Origin: Chionis minor
Lineage: Eukaryota; Chordata; Aves; Charadriiformes; Chionididae
Assembly (NCBI GenBank): GCA_013398295.1
Contig: VZSF01011291.1
Location: 1 to 64,000, forward strand
DNA length: 64,000 nt
Direction: 5' to 3'
The translations under genes and the position numbers were made by a program. The notes beneath the pieces were generated by a model. It did not search any database and was not told the origin of the DNA. It saw only the letters and a list, made by a program, of their open reading frames with translations. Below, in pieces: positions 47,131 to 58,452 of this stretch; positions within the stretch are counted from its first letter, which is position 1; every line of letters begins with the position of its first letter.

Positions 47131-47884
47131 AAAGTTCAGCCAGGCCAAGAGCAAGGTCCTGCACGTGAGTTGGGGCAATCCCAAGCACAAATCCAGGCAG
47201 GGTGGAGAATGGCTGGAGAGCAGCCCCCCGGAGAGGGACGTGGGGGTGTTGGTGGGGGAGAAGCTCACCATGAGCCGGCACCGTGCGCTGGCAGCCCAGA
47301 ACCCCCCCGCCCCCTGGGCTGCATCCCCACAGCGTGGGCAGCAGGGCCGGGGGGGGATTCTGCCCCTCTGCTCCGCTCGGGGGAGACCCCACCTGGAATA
47401 CTGCCTCCAGCTCCAGCTGTGGGGTCCCAACAGCAGGAGGACACGGAGCTGGTGGAGCAGAGCCGGAGGAGGCTGCGGAGATGCTGGGAGAGCTGGGGGG
47501 GTTCAACCAGAAAAGAGAAGGCTCCAGGAAGACCTTCCAGCCCCTTGCAGTATCTGAAAGGGGCTCCAGGAAAGCTGGGGAGGGACTCTGGATCAGGGAG
47601 TGGAGCCATAGGATGAGGGGGAACGGTTTTACACTAGAAGAGGGGAGATTTAGATGAGCTATTGGGAAGAAATTCCTGGCTGTGAGGGTGGTGAGCCCCT
47701 GGCCGGGGTTGCCCAGAGCAGCTGTGGCTGCCCCATCCCTGGAGGTTCAAGGCCAGGTTGGACGGGGCTTGGAGCAACCTGGTGTAGTGGGAGGTGTCCC
47801 TGCCCAGGGCAGGGGGGTGGCACTGGATGATCCCCAAGGTCCCTTCCAGCTGTAAGTGCTGTATGATTCTATGATCCTGTGACA
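47131..47884 (+). mobile_element. CR1 LINE, longest young copy
   Basis: Extends further 5' than the others. The ORF2 region KVLHVSWGNPKHKS is readable before frameshifts, and it ends GATTCTATGATCCTGTGA. Confidence 0.92.
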
Positions 47885-49674
47885 GTGGGCTAGTGGGGCT
47901 GCGTGTCCTCTCCTCGCACACAGGCACGTGTGTGCAAATTCGCTGCTGTGCAAAGACTTATTTTGATCCCAGTGAACTTTGTTGCTTCTTGATTTCCTCT
48001 GTAGGGAGCAAAGTCCCCCAGGTCAAAAGGGGTCCCTATTTTACTCGGAGGAAGTCTTATGGCAGCATGGATGTGCGGTGTTGCCATCCCAACCCGACTG
48101 ATTTTTCTAGAAAAAATTATTGATTTTCGAATTGAGTCATGACTTGAAGCAGCAATAGGAAATTGAAGCAGTCAAACGCTAAACCTGCCCTCAATTTTTC
48201 ACTAAGGGCAGGGTGAATCTCACCGGTCAGTAATGACTTAAGGTAAAGGCTGCTCACCTCTTTACGTTGGCCATTTTCTGCTCTTGCTCATGAAGATACT
48301 TGTTTGAAGCCAAGTTATTGCAGAAACGTCTGTCATGTTACAAAACAGCAAAAGATTTGCTTGGTTTTTGTTTTAAACTAGACTACTTGATTTCTGTATC
48401 TCAGAGGTTGATGAGATTCTTCTAAGACAGCAGCAAGTGTGTTTTGCTGGAATTAAAAAACATCATTTTCTCATTTTCTTAATTGACAAAACCCCTTAAA
48501 TGTGCTGGGCATATGACACCATTCTTCTCACCCCAAGCTGTGCCCCTGTGGCTGGGACAGGTTTGTGGGGGGCCACCATGGCACCCTTGCCCCAGCCCCT
48601 GCCTTGGCCTGTCTTGCTACCACATTGACTGCGCTGCTCTCAACGTTTTCCTTGATTTTAGGCAAAAAACGCAAAGGCAGCAGGTTTCATCCTGTTCCCA
48701 GGTCTCATCTGCAAACACCTCCCAGTAGCAGATGGGACTGTTGTGCAAGCCTTTCAGGAGACCCTGTCGGACTCACGCATGGTGTTCAAAGATGACATTT
48801 AGCCCTCTTAAGCCTGACTCATTTCTTCTTCCTCCCTCGTGTGGAGCAGTTTTACTTCTTTTTGCTGTAGTACCTAAAATCACCAGCTTTTCCAAACCAG
48901 AGGGCTGAGTTTTATGCAGACGTCTGGGCACACTTGCGCTGAATTTGGTGGGACCTCGGTGCCTTGCTGGGCGGTTGGCTCCTGCGCAGCACCTTGGGCC
49001 GTACCAGCGGTGTTATTTGGTCTCTTCTGCTTTTAACACATCATCAAGAAAACCTTGTGGCTGTGTCCTGTGGAGGCTGAAGGGAAAGGCAGCGTAGGTG
49101 ATGCCGGAGGAATGTTGCTTCCCAGCCATGCAGGGTGGCACGAGGCACTGGTGCAACTTTGAGGTGCCACAGCACCGTGGCTTAACGATGTCTCTGCTTA
49201 ATTACTGGGACACATATAAGGAAAGGATTCTGTCCCTTCACCACCTTTGCCTGTTATCCTCCTTTTGTGACCATTTATGAAGTCTAGACAGGTCTGGAGC
49301 CCACACGTACAGCTTCCCCGCATTCTGAGTTGTCTGGATGAATGTTCCGTGACTCACACCACTCCCTTGCATAGGAGGAAACTTTCATTTATTGTTTCCC
49401 TCTATTATATCTTCCTCATGTAAAATGGTTCCTACTGGCATCCACCAAATCCCTGTTTCAGGCAGCAGCTGTGCCGGGCAGACCCCGGGGTGTCAGCATC
49501 CCAAGATTTGCCCGGCTATTGCTGATGGGGAAAGGGCAACCTTCCCTTTTTCCGATTTTTTTTATTCTCCTGTCGCGTCCGCACCATATCTCTGCTCCGC
49601 AAGAGTACCCGGAGGCCATGCCATGACTCCAGCATGGATGGGGTTCAGTTTGCATCTGAAACGGAAAAAAGAAA

Positions 49675-49795
49675 AATAATAATAACAACAACAATAATAA
49701 TAGGAGAAGAAGAAGAAGGAGGAGGAGGAGGAGGAGAAGGAGAAGGAGAAGGAGAAGGAGAAGGAGAAGGAGAAGGAGAAGGAGAAGGAGGGAGA
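49675..49795 (+). repeat. AAT/AAC then GA-rich microsatellite, 94-nt pure purine run
   Basis: An AAT/AAC-type tract is followed by 49702-49795, which contains no pyrimidine on the + strand and is largely GGAGAA hexamers. It reads as poly-Leu or Gly-Glu in translation, which is not coding. Confidence 0.95.
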
Positions 49796-52700
49796 CAAGA
49801 GAGGATCTGGAGCAAAATGCCAGAGGAACATGGTGCACTAGGGTGAAGTTGTGTTTTGTTTTCTATTTATCCTCCATGGTTTTTATTGGCGAACTTGGAA
49901 GGAAAATGGAGTAGAAGTGCAAATATGAGCTTGAGATGCTTGTCAGTAACCAGCTGCTCAGTGTAGCTAAAAGCCTGGTTTCCAACAGCTCTCTCATGTG
50001 GATTCTCTGATGCCTGATAAGGGCTGGGGTACCCTACAGCCTTTTCCCCAGACGAGCTATCGGTAGGGTTATTTTTCAATTTAATAACCACCCACCACTG
50101 TCTGTGGAAACCTGTGGAGCCTTAATAACTGTCTCCAAGAGTGCTACCCTCTGCTGCGGCTTGCTGAAATTTGGCAAGAAGAGCTGTCACTTGATGGGGA
50201 CAGCAGGACCGTGCCAGCAGGTACACACCGGGGAAGCCGTAATTCTTCAAAGAAGGCTTTGCAACCAAAAATGAAGGGTAAGGCTGGTCTTGAAGCCCTC
50301 CAAAACAGTGAGCAATGAGGTCCCCCCTGAAACAGGTGGAACGAAAGAGTCAAAACCTTTGGGGTTTGGGCATAGAGGTGGTTTCAGCGATCCCTGATGC
50401 TCTTTATGACTTTAAATCAGGGCTTTAAAAATAGGTCCAGTGATGATGAAGCACACGCCCGGGATACGTCACTCACCACGTGACATGGCAGACGGAGATT
50501 TATGTGGTATGACGTAATGATTTTAATGGGTTCTGCCTAAAATGAGACTCGATGCTAAAAATCCAACCCCGGGCACTGTACAAGGTCAGAGCGATTGCCG
50601 GGCTCCCTCCAGCACAGCTTTGCAAGTGGAGGAAATTAAGAGCTCGGCCGACAGCAATGAAATGTTGCAGCAGTAAAAGCTCAAAACGCATCCCCAAAAA
50701 GCGGCGTGGGACTTTGCATGGAAGACTTCAGGGCTGTCGTGGACAGGATGAGCCCACGGCACCATGAGGGTCTGGCCCAGGGATGCGCAGTGCTCCCATG
50801 CCTCAAGGGATGGGGCGAAGAAGGAGTTAAGAAAAGACTTATTTTGGCTGCAGACAAAACCACTGGCAACTGAAAATAAACAGGCAAGACATCAGCTCCC
50901 ATCGAGCTTTGAATAAAATGCAGGATTTGGAAAAAAATAAAAAAAAGTTGTTTGTTTCAAGCACAGCTTCAAGGAAGGTAAAAAAACCTTTGATCTCCCC
51001 AGCCTCTCTGCAGCGCAGCTTTCAATTTCAGGCCTGCGTCTTGTTGGGCGTAGATCTTAATATAGGTATTTTCTTACATGCTCTGTGCAAAAACAACAAC
51101 AACAAAAAAAGCTCGCCTGCCTCATCTGTAATAACAGCCAAGATTTGATTTGATACGTTTAATTATGGCGGATGGCACAACCGATGCCTTACTCGCTAAT
51201 AAACGTATGAGAAACACATGAATAAATGAGCTATCACACTAAAAAAAGCCCAGCTCTTAGAAGGTAACAAGGATGAAAGCCTTTCCCGAGGCACTTGTGT
51301 GGCACTGGGGACGCTGGAGGGACAGCCCCATGCCTGCTCGCTGCCGGTCACAGCTCATCCCGTGGGCAGTACGAGACCCGTGGGCTCGGGGGGTGATGGA
51401 GGCAATGGTCCAGCAGCCCTCGGCAGGTTTTCCGTTGAGGGATGTTGTTCCATACCTATTTACCTCATGCCGTGGCAAGCTGGAGCCTCCCATGAAACGT
51501 GAGCCCTGTTGCCTCCAAGATCTGATTTTTAGAGGAGGGACAATAGGGATGGTTTTTTTTTTTTTCCCAAAGATATTTTGGGTTCAACACCATGCCAATA
51601 AGCAGCACAATGGTTTTGAGCTCTGTTTTCTCTTATTCTGAGTCTCTGATTTCAAAGCCCTTCCCCCCCACCCCACCTTTTAAACATACATTAGATTGCT
51701 TTAAAGATAAAGCGGCATTTCCCGGCTCGGCTAATTAAAGCCCCAAAATTTGCGTTTGCTGCGTTAATGCAATAGTCTTGTCTGGTCCTTAATGTGCACA
51801 GAGATAACTCCGTGTTGGAGCCCTTTGATCGTGCCTGGGCATCTCCACAGCGGCGGCACCGGGTCCCGCTGGCCTGGAGGGAATCCAGGTGGGGAGAGAG
51901 GATGCCCGGGAAGGGAGAGGACCTCTGGCACCCAAATGGGACCCTCCTTGATTAAAGGGTGTGATGGGAGTGAGTCCAGCACAGCCGGTTGGTGATGACC
52001 ATCTCTGGGCACCCAACAGGGATCTGGGGAGGGACGGAGGAGAGGCTGGTCCCAGCTGGAGAACCCCCAACCCAACGCTGCACCATCCCCGTTCCCCATC
52101 CCTTCCTACCAACCCATCCGCGCGTGATTCCCATCAGCTGTTTCTGGTCTCGAACACACATCCTGTCTCCTCCTCTTGCTTCTGCCTCAACGTGTGAATT
52201 TTGGGGATGGTGCCCTTGGGAAAAGGGTTCAGAATGTGCAGCAGTGTTATCCGTAGCTATAGAATTCCAGCTGGGTGGACAGCACTCTTTTTTTTACCTG
52301 GTCAGGTTGGAAATATAAATAAATATGTGGTAGTTGAAGGGATAATTTCTTTGATGGTGAAGAAGGTGAGCCGTGCATGCCGGAGGGGACGTGGGACCCA
52401 GGGGACCGCAGGCACAGCTCATACCCTGATGTAGGAGGAGGTGATGTGGCTGTAACAGGGAGAAGGAAGAGGGAGGACAGCAGCGACGAGACCACGTGTT
52501 CGTGGTGAGATGGTAGGATGCCACAAGGCAGATTTAGGGACCCAGGTGGTTGGTGCTGGAGTGAACACTGCCCTGTGCTTGGGTCGGTGGCATAAACAGC
52601 CGTTCAGACGACCATCAGCAGGATTAGACCATGAGACTTGGGCTTTTTGGGCAAGGGGCTTTACTGGGAAGAAGAGAAACATTCAGAGGAAGGAGGAGAG

Positions 52701-53319
52701 TGAGCAAGCAGCTGTGTGAAAAGAAATGGATGGGGTGAAATTCAATGTCACCTGAAGAAGTCACCAGAAACATTATCCAAGGGAGGCTTTGTGGTGGGGG
52801 GTGGAAGAGGCAGGGAACCCATTGCTGCTTGGGGGAGTGCTCCGGAGGAGCTGGCAGCCTTGGAGGAAGCCAGACTTTAGCTTGCCCCTCTCAAAAAATA
52901 AATTGCAACGAGTCCTTGCTGAGACTCCTGTGGTCCAGACAGCACCTTGGGTCAAAAGACCAAGCAAGGTCCATGGTCATCTCTCTTCCCTGCTGCTCCT
53001 TCTGCCTGTGACAGAGCCCGGAAACTGCCCCGGTTTCCATCCCCCAGCAGTTAATTGATCAGCTCCCGGCGGTTAATTCATTCATCAGCCCTCGAGGCTT
53101 TTCCCCTGCTCGACCCCACCTCGCCTGCAAGCAGACCCCAGCTCCCCAACACCTTCTCCTGCTTCGCCCGCTCCGACCCAATCTGTTTTGCATTGGTGCA
53201 AGAAAAAAGCTGCGCGAAGCTGTTTAGAAACAGGCCCCTCCGGTTATTTCCAGCTGCTCCGAAGCTGTTTGAAACCGTACACCAAGACCTCCCAGTGCTG
53301 CTTTTTCCCTGTACTCCTA

Positions 53320-53325
<6 letters not shown>

Positions 53326-53360
<35 letters not shown>
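53326..53360 (+). repeat. T35 homopolymer
   Basis: An uninterrupted run of 35 T with no adjacent retroposed gene sequence that I recognise. Confidence 0.95.
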
Positions 53361-53361
<1 letters not shown>

Positions 53362-53771
53362 GGTCTTGTGTCTTTCCAGCTGCTTGTGTTCCAGAAAAAT
53401 TAGCAAATTCCCTGCTGAGACGGAGAATTTGCTCGCCCTGTTTGAACGCTTCAGTCAGCTATAATAATAATTATATATTGTTAGTAATTATTAATATTGT
53501 ATAATTAAGACTACAAATAATGTCACGTCGTCTTTGCATCACTCCCTGTCACCTCACAGCATTTTGGGGTTGCAGGCACCGCTTCTCCCTCTCTTGAGGA
53601 CCACGTCTGCCACAGCTGATGCAGCCCAGGATTTTGGGGTGTTTAAGCTACGAGCTGGTGGTGCCACCAGCGGGGCTCACTGGGCACTGACTTGCTACGG
53701 TGCCTCAGAGACAAGTTGCTGCCCCCAGGGTCCCCACGGGGCGATTGACCTGCGTGTGCGGGCTGGGGTTT

Positions 53772-54470
53772 AAGATCATGATGGTTTGGGTTGAAAGGCA
53801 CCTGTAAAGGTCACCTAGTCCAATTTTCCCTGTCCTGGGCAGGGACACCTCCCACTAGACCAGGTTGCTCCAAGCCCCGTCCAACCTGGCCTTGAACCTC
53901 CAGGGAAGGGGCAGCCACAGCTTCTCTGGGCAACCCCAGCCAGGGGCTCACCACCCTCACAGCCAGGAATTTCTTCCCAATATCTCTTCTAAATCTCCCC
54001 TCTGCCAGTTTAAAACTGTTCCCTCTCATCCTATGGCTCCATTCCCTGATCCAGAGTCCCTCCCCAGCTTTCCTGGAGCCCCTTTCAGATACTGCAAGGG
54101 GCTGGAAGGTCTCCCCAGAGCCTTCTCTTCTCCAGGCTGAACCCCCCCAGCTCTCCCAGCCTGTCCTCCCAGCAGACGGGCTCCAGCCCTCCCAGCATCG
54201 CCGGGGCCTCCTCCGGCCCCACTCCACCAGCTCCATGTCCTCCTGCTGTTGGGACCCCACAGCTGGAGGTGGAGGCAGTATTCCAGGTGGGGTCTCCCCC
54301 GAGCGGAGCAGAGGGGCAGAATCCCCCCCCGGCCCTGCTGCCCACGCTGTGGGGATGCAGCCCAGGGGGCGGGGGGGTTCTGGGCTGCCAGTGCACGGTG
54401 CCGACTCATGGTGAGCTTCTCCCCCACCAACACCCCCAAGTCCCTCTCCGGGGGGCTGCTCTCCATCCCA
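53772..54470 (-). mobile_element. CR1 LINE, young GC-rich subfamily
   Basis: A 700-bp antisense copy. The terminal octamer is degraded (ATCATGATGGTTTGGG), while the body is near-identical to the other young copies. Confidence 0.9.
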
Positions 54471-57315
54471 AGATGCTCCAGTGAGCACAGCATGAGGGAC
54501 ACACCCAGAAGAAAGCTTCACCATTGGCTTTCTCTTTGCCTTTGAACGGCAGTAGCCCGGTTCTCACCTCCCATCCTGCCATTGTGTCCGAAAACTCAGC
54601 AAAAAAAGCCCTAGCTGGTCGCTAGCGGCTTGCGGCTCAGTGCTTGGTGAATTTGGGCACCGGTTCAGCAGCGCTTGGGGACCTGCTTGTCTCTTGAGGA
54701 GTTCTAGCATCTCCGAGTGTATAAAATGCCACGTAAAGCAATGTACTGAAGGGTCTCCTTCCTTCACTACAGAGTAGGAAAACACTTATAAAAAACACAC
54801 ATCCGATGTCTTTCCCATAGGCATAAATTCTCCAGACGTTTGCTCCCTCTTTCTCATGTCCTTTTATTCAGGAGGTTAAGAAATACTGTATTTTTATCTT
54901 CTTTGCCATCTTCTGCCTCTCCTCCTTGGCCCCGCGCCGAATATCAGTAGCCTGCTCTAATAAATAATGTAGGGTCTGTCTGGGCAGTGGTTTGTGGTCT
55001 GATCTTCCGTGATGGATGGTGTTAGGGGAAGGGTTGAGCTGAACCTGCTTCGCTCTCTTCCATGGAGAAAAGCTATGCCGGTGTCCTCTGGAGGAGATGC
55101 TCCATTCAGGTATTAATCCCGTATCCAGAGGTAGAAGCTGGTTGAAGCAAGAGTTTCCCACCCTGTTGATGAGCATCCTGGCTCAGCACGTGGAGAAAAT
55201 GTACGGGGCTCGAGGGAATAAAACCTCGGGGATTTAAGTATACACGCGAGGCGGCACTGGCCTCTTCCTCTGCTTGTTGCTGGGACTTGTGGCTTTGTCA
55301 AGCAGGAAATATTTCAGAGGTGTATGAAAATCGTTCCTGAACTTCGGTACATGCTTGAAGCATGTGAATTTTCCTACCCACTACTTCCCTCAGCCACCTC
55401 CTCTTGAAATGCCAGCTAATCCTGTCTTCAGGCAAAGCAACCCCCTCCCACTGCCTTTTGCAATGGGAAGCAGAGCCCTGCCCGCCCTCAGCCTTCCCGC
55501 TCTTACCATAACTCCTTCTCTCCCCATCAGAGCCATTTTCTTTAAATATGGTGAAAAAAACCCACTTTATTTTTGTCTCACCCATCCCTAATGCTCATCT
55601 TTCCCTAAGTGCCCATTCCCGGGCAGCGAGAGCCTCCTCTGGTCAGGGCACGGTGGCCAGGGGCAAGGGACAAGGGATGGGCCGTATCCTGCCATGGTGC
55701 ACCAGGTGGTCCCCAAGGCTTGTCTGAAGCTGGTCGATGGTGTTCCTCACCGTCACCATGGGGGAGGTTTTTGGAAACTGTACAAAGACCCTGTTCTGTT
55801 GAAATGGGTGAGTTTGGAGACCAGGTGCTGGTGGCATCAGGCAGGAGCGCACCCAAGTGCTCTGCCTGCAGGTTATGGAGATGTTGCTGAGATGAGGACC
55901 TGCAACTTGTCAAGCAATTCACATACGGGGGAATCAGTCCCTGGGTATTCATATGGAGTAACCCTGCCACGAGGTGTATTTATGCATGGGATGTGTTTAT
56001 GGCTTCTCTAAACCTTTTTCAGAGCCATAGAAGAAATTGTTTTGGGATGCTCAGCGCTGAAGGCTACTTCTCCATGGTGATAACTTCACTTTCCTGCTGT
56101 GCTGGGTGATATCGGCTTGAAAATAATTCCGATTTTCAGATACAGACCCCCTGTGTTTGTATTTGTGATAGAGTGGCTGAGTGTCTTCCACCGGCGCCGG
56201 CGCCAGACGTACAAATCTGGAAGTTGTATTGCACACAACGCCCAGTTGCGATGCCGACTGAATGCTGCCCTTCGGAGAAGGGCTTAGCTCCCGCTCGGCC
56301 TGAAAGGATTAAGGGAATTAGCTGTTGTGTTGCGTTGTTCACCGAGAAGAGCGTGTCCAGCATCACGCACAGTTCACAAGAAGATGCAGACCAAGCCTCG
56401 AGGAGTTTCCATCCTGCAGCCCTAGCTTTGTTTGGTACCAATGACTACCCATAATTTGGCTGGCTTGCCCTTCTGGAAGGACACCAGCTTTTTATTAGTA
56501 GACCATCCCCTGGTTCCTTAACCTCCTGAACCAAGCAGAGCTGGACCAGAGACACCTCTGGGTCGGTAAGACCCTCACCTTTGAAGCCTAGTGGTGACTA
56601 GAGCCCCACGAGTCCCAACCCCAAAACTTCTGGTCTTGGACAGCCAGCAGCTGAGGAGCCACCGAAGGTCGATGTCCTCAGGTCACACCGACAGAGGCTC
56701 AGATGTCAAGTCCCTCAGATGGCATATTGGCTGTGGTCCAGGCTGGAGGACAGGCTCCAGAAGGAAGTGGTGCAGTCCAGCGTCAATGGATCCAGCTCCC
56801 ATCCCCTTCCAGCTTCTTAGCATTGCTTCCATACCCTTGTGCGTCCAACAAGGGCCCACATCATGACTCTGTGAGCATCTGCACTGACATCCGCCAAGCA
56901 AGGTGCTAACTGGCATGACTAAAGGAACCCGGGGCTGGCTGTGGGGTTGCCAAATCTCCATGTTTCACTAGAAACATGTAGTGTTTTTCATCAATGTCAT
57001 GCAGCCATGAAAGTATCACCCAAGGTTTGATACCTCAGTTCGCTCTTGTCCGTCCCTCACCTGCCTGCAAGGGTTACAGGAACTCTGGAGCTCAAAAGCA
57101 GCCAGTGAAACACCAACGGCGTGACCTAAAGTGCAGGTTGTGGGTTGCCAGGGCTGTGTTTCCAGAGGCAGCAGTGTGAGGAAGTGGGAGAAGAAGCCAA
57201 ATGGCCCAAAAATACAAGGCAGACCCACTGCTGATGTGGCCAGTTGTGCAAGGCTGGCTGCCGTGCAACCTTGGCTCATGCTGTGTGTAAATGGATGGGT
57301 CTCCCACGTCCATGC
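54471..57315. other. Intergenic, nothing recognised
   Basis: No repeats or exons recognised. Confidence 0.6.
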
Positions 57316-57420
57316 AAGAGCATGGAATTCACTTACGCGTGAGCACATCCAAGGTGATTTATGCCTGAGTGCTCAATTAATTTACACATGAGCACCTGAA
57401 CACCTTACACATGGGCGTAA
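57316..57420 (-). repeat. 23-bp minisatellite, small array C
   Basis: About four units of the same family in reverse complement (for example CAATTAATTTACACATGAGC), 23-25 bp apart. Confidence 0.65.
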
Positions 57421-58140
57421 AGAGGCGTTAACAAGCACTCCTTGCCAAAAGGGAGGACCTTGGTGGCCAAGAAGCAACTTGTAGCGCCGAGCTGGGGAGC
57501 CGGAGCAGGAGAAATGAAGTTGGTGACTTGGGCGAGCAGAGTTCTGGGAAAACAGAGGGGAAAAGGGTTGCATTTGTGATGGGCATATATTCGAACTGCC
57601 GTCGTGAGCTCGGCTTCGTCTTGGAGGGACAAGGCCTGACGTTCGTAACACATGGGGGCAGCCATGGAGGTATGTTCAGACCGCTGCGGCCTTCCTGGCT
57701 GGGTGTTTTGCGGGAGCAAGGTGTGGAGCTTGCAGTCAGCACTGCATCCAGGTTTTTACAACATTGACTCCTCCAGCCTGGTCCTCAGCATTAAGGGGTG
57801 AAGTAATGAAAAATACATATATTTGGACTTCGATGATGTTGACTCTGAAAATCCAGTCTACGGTGCAAGGGGTGGAGCTCGTAACAGATGCAAGTTGGGG
57901 CTGTGGTACTGATAACCCCTGGACTCCGGAGTGAGCGGACACACGTGTTGCTTCAGTGTTAATCCCTCCATCTGGTCCGCAGGGAGGAAGAGCGGAGCTT
58001 GTAATTGATGTGTATTAAGATTACGGGAGACACTGAAAGTAAAGTTGGTAGTGGATTTGTGCTCGAACAGCTTTTAAGGCTGAGCTCCAAGGAGAGGAAC
58101 GAGTTGGGCGTGAGCTGCAGGGATTACTGCGTTCGCCCCT
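57421..58140. other. Spacer between minisatellite arrays C and B
   Basis: Contains three loosely similar blocks (near 57715, 57868 and 57985) around a GGAGCT(T/C)G core, suggesting a decayed larger repeat. Confidence 0.35.
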
Positions 58141-58452
58141 GGGCGCTAATTAGTTCACACAGGAGCACCCGATAGGTTCATGCATGAGCAACCGATTAGC
58201 GCATCCGTGAGCACCCTATTAATTCATGTATGAGCACCCAGTCAGTGCTTGCGTGAGAACCCAGATAATCCATGCCTGGGCAGCCAATTAGCGCACCCAT
58301 GAGTGCCTGATTAATTTACACATGAGTACTCTTTCTGCTCATGCATGCGTAGCCAAATGACTCACGCATGAGCGCCTGATTCGCTCGCGCATGGGCGCCC
58401 AATTAATTCGTGCATGAGCGCCAAATTAATTTATGCAGGATCACCCAGCCGG
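58141..58452 (-). repeat. 23-bp minisatellite, array B (about 13 units)
   Basis: Units such as CCTATTAATTCATGTATGAG are the reverse complement of array A, again with 23-bp spacing. The opposite orientation to array A is clear from the GAGCAC/GTGCTC ends. Confidence 0.85.

Larger units (their letters stand above)
47885..53771. other. Intergenic
   Basis: Holds the purine microsatellite, the T35 tract and AT-rich unique segments (about 51130-51235 and 51680-51790) that look like non-coding elements under constraint, a guess from composition only. Confidence 0.5.

Noticed and set aside
49458..49838. Frame encoding a poly-Leu protein
   Set aside because: Translation of the purine microsatellite on the reverse strand; low complexity only.
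53326..53360. Processed pseudogene tail on the minus strand (T35)
   Set aside because: No coding-like sequence or target-site duplication seen beside the tract; treated as a homopolymer.
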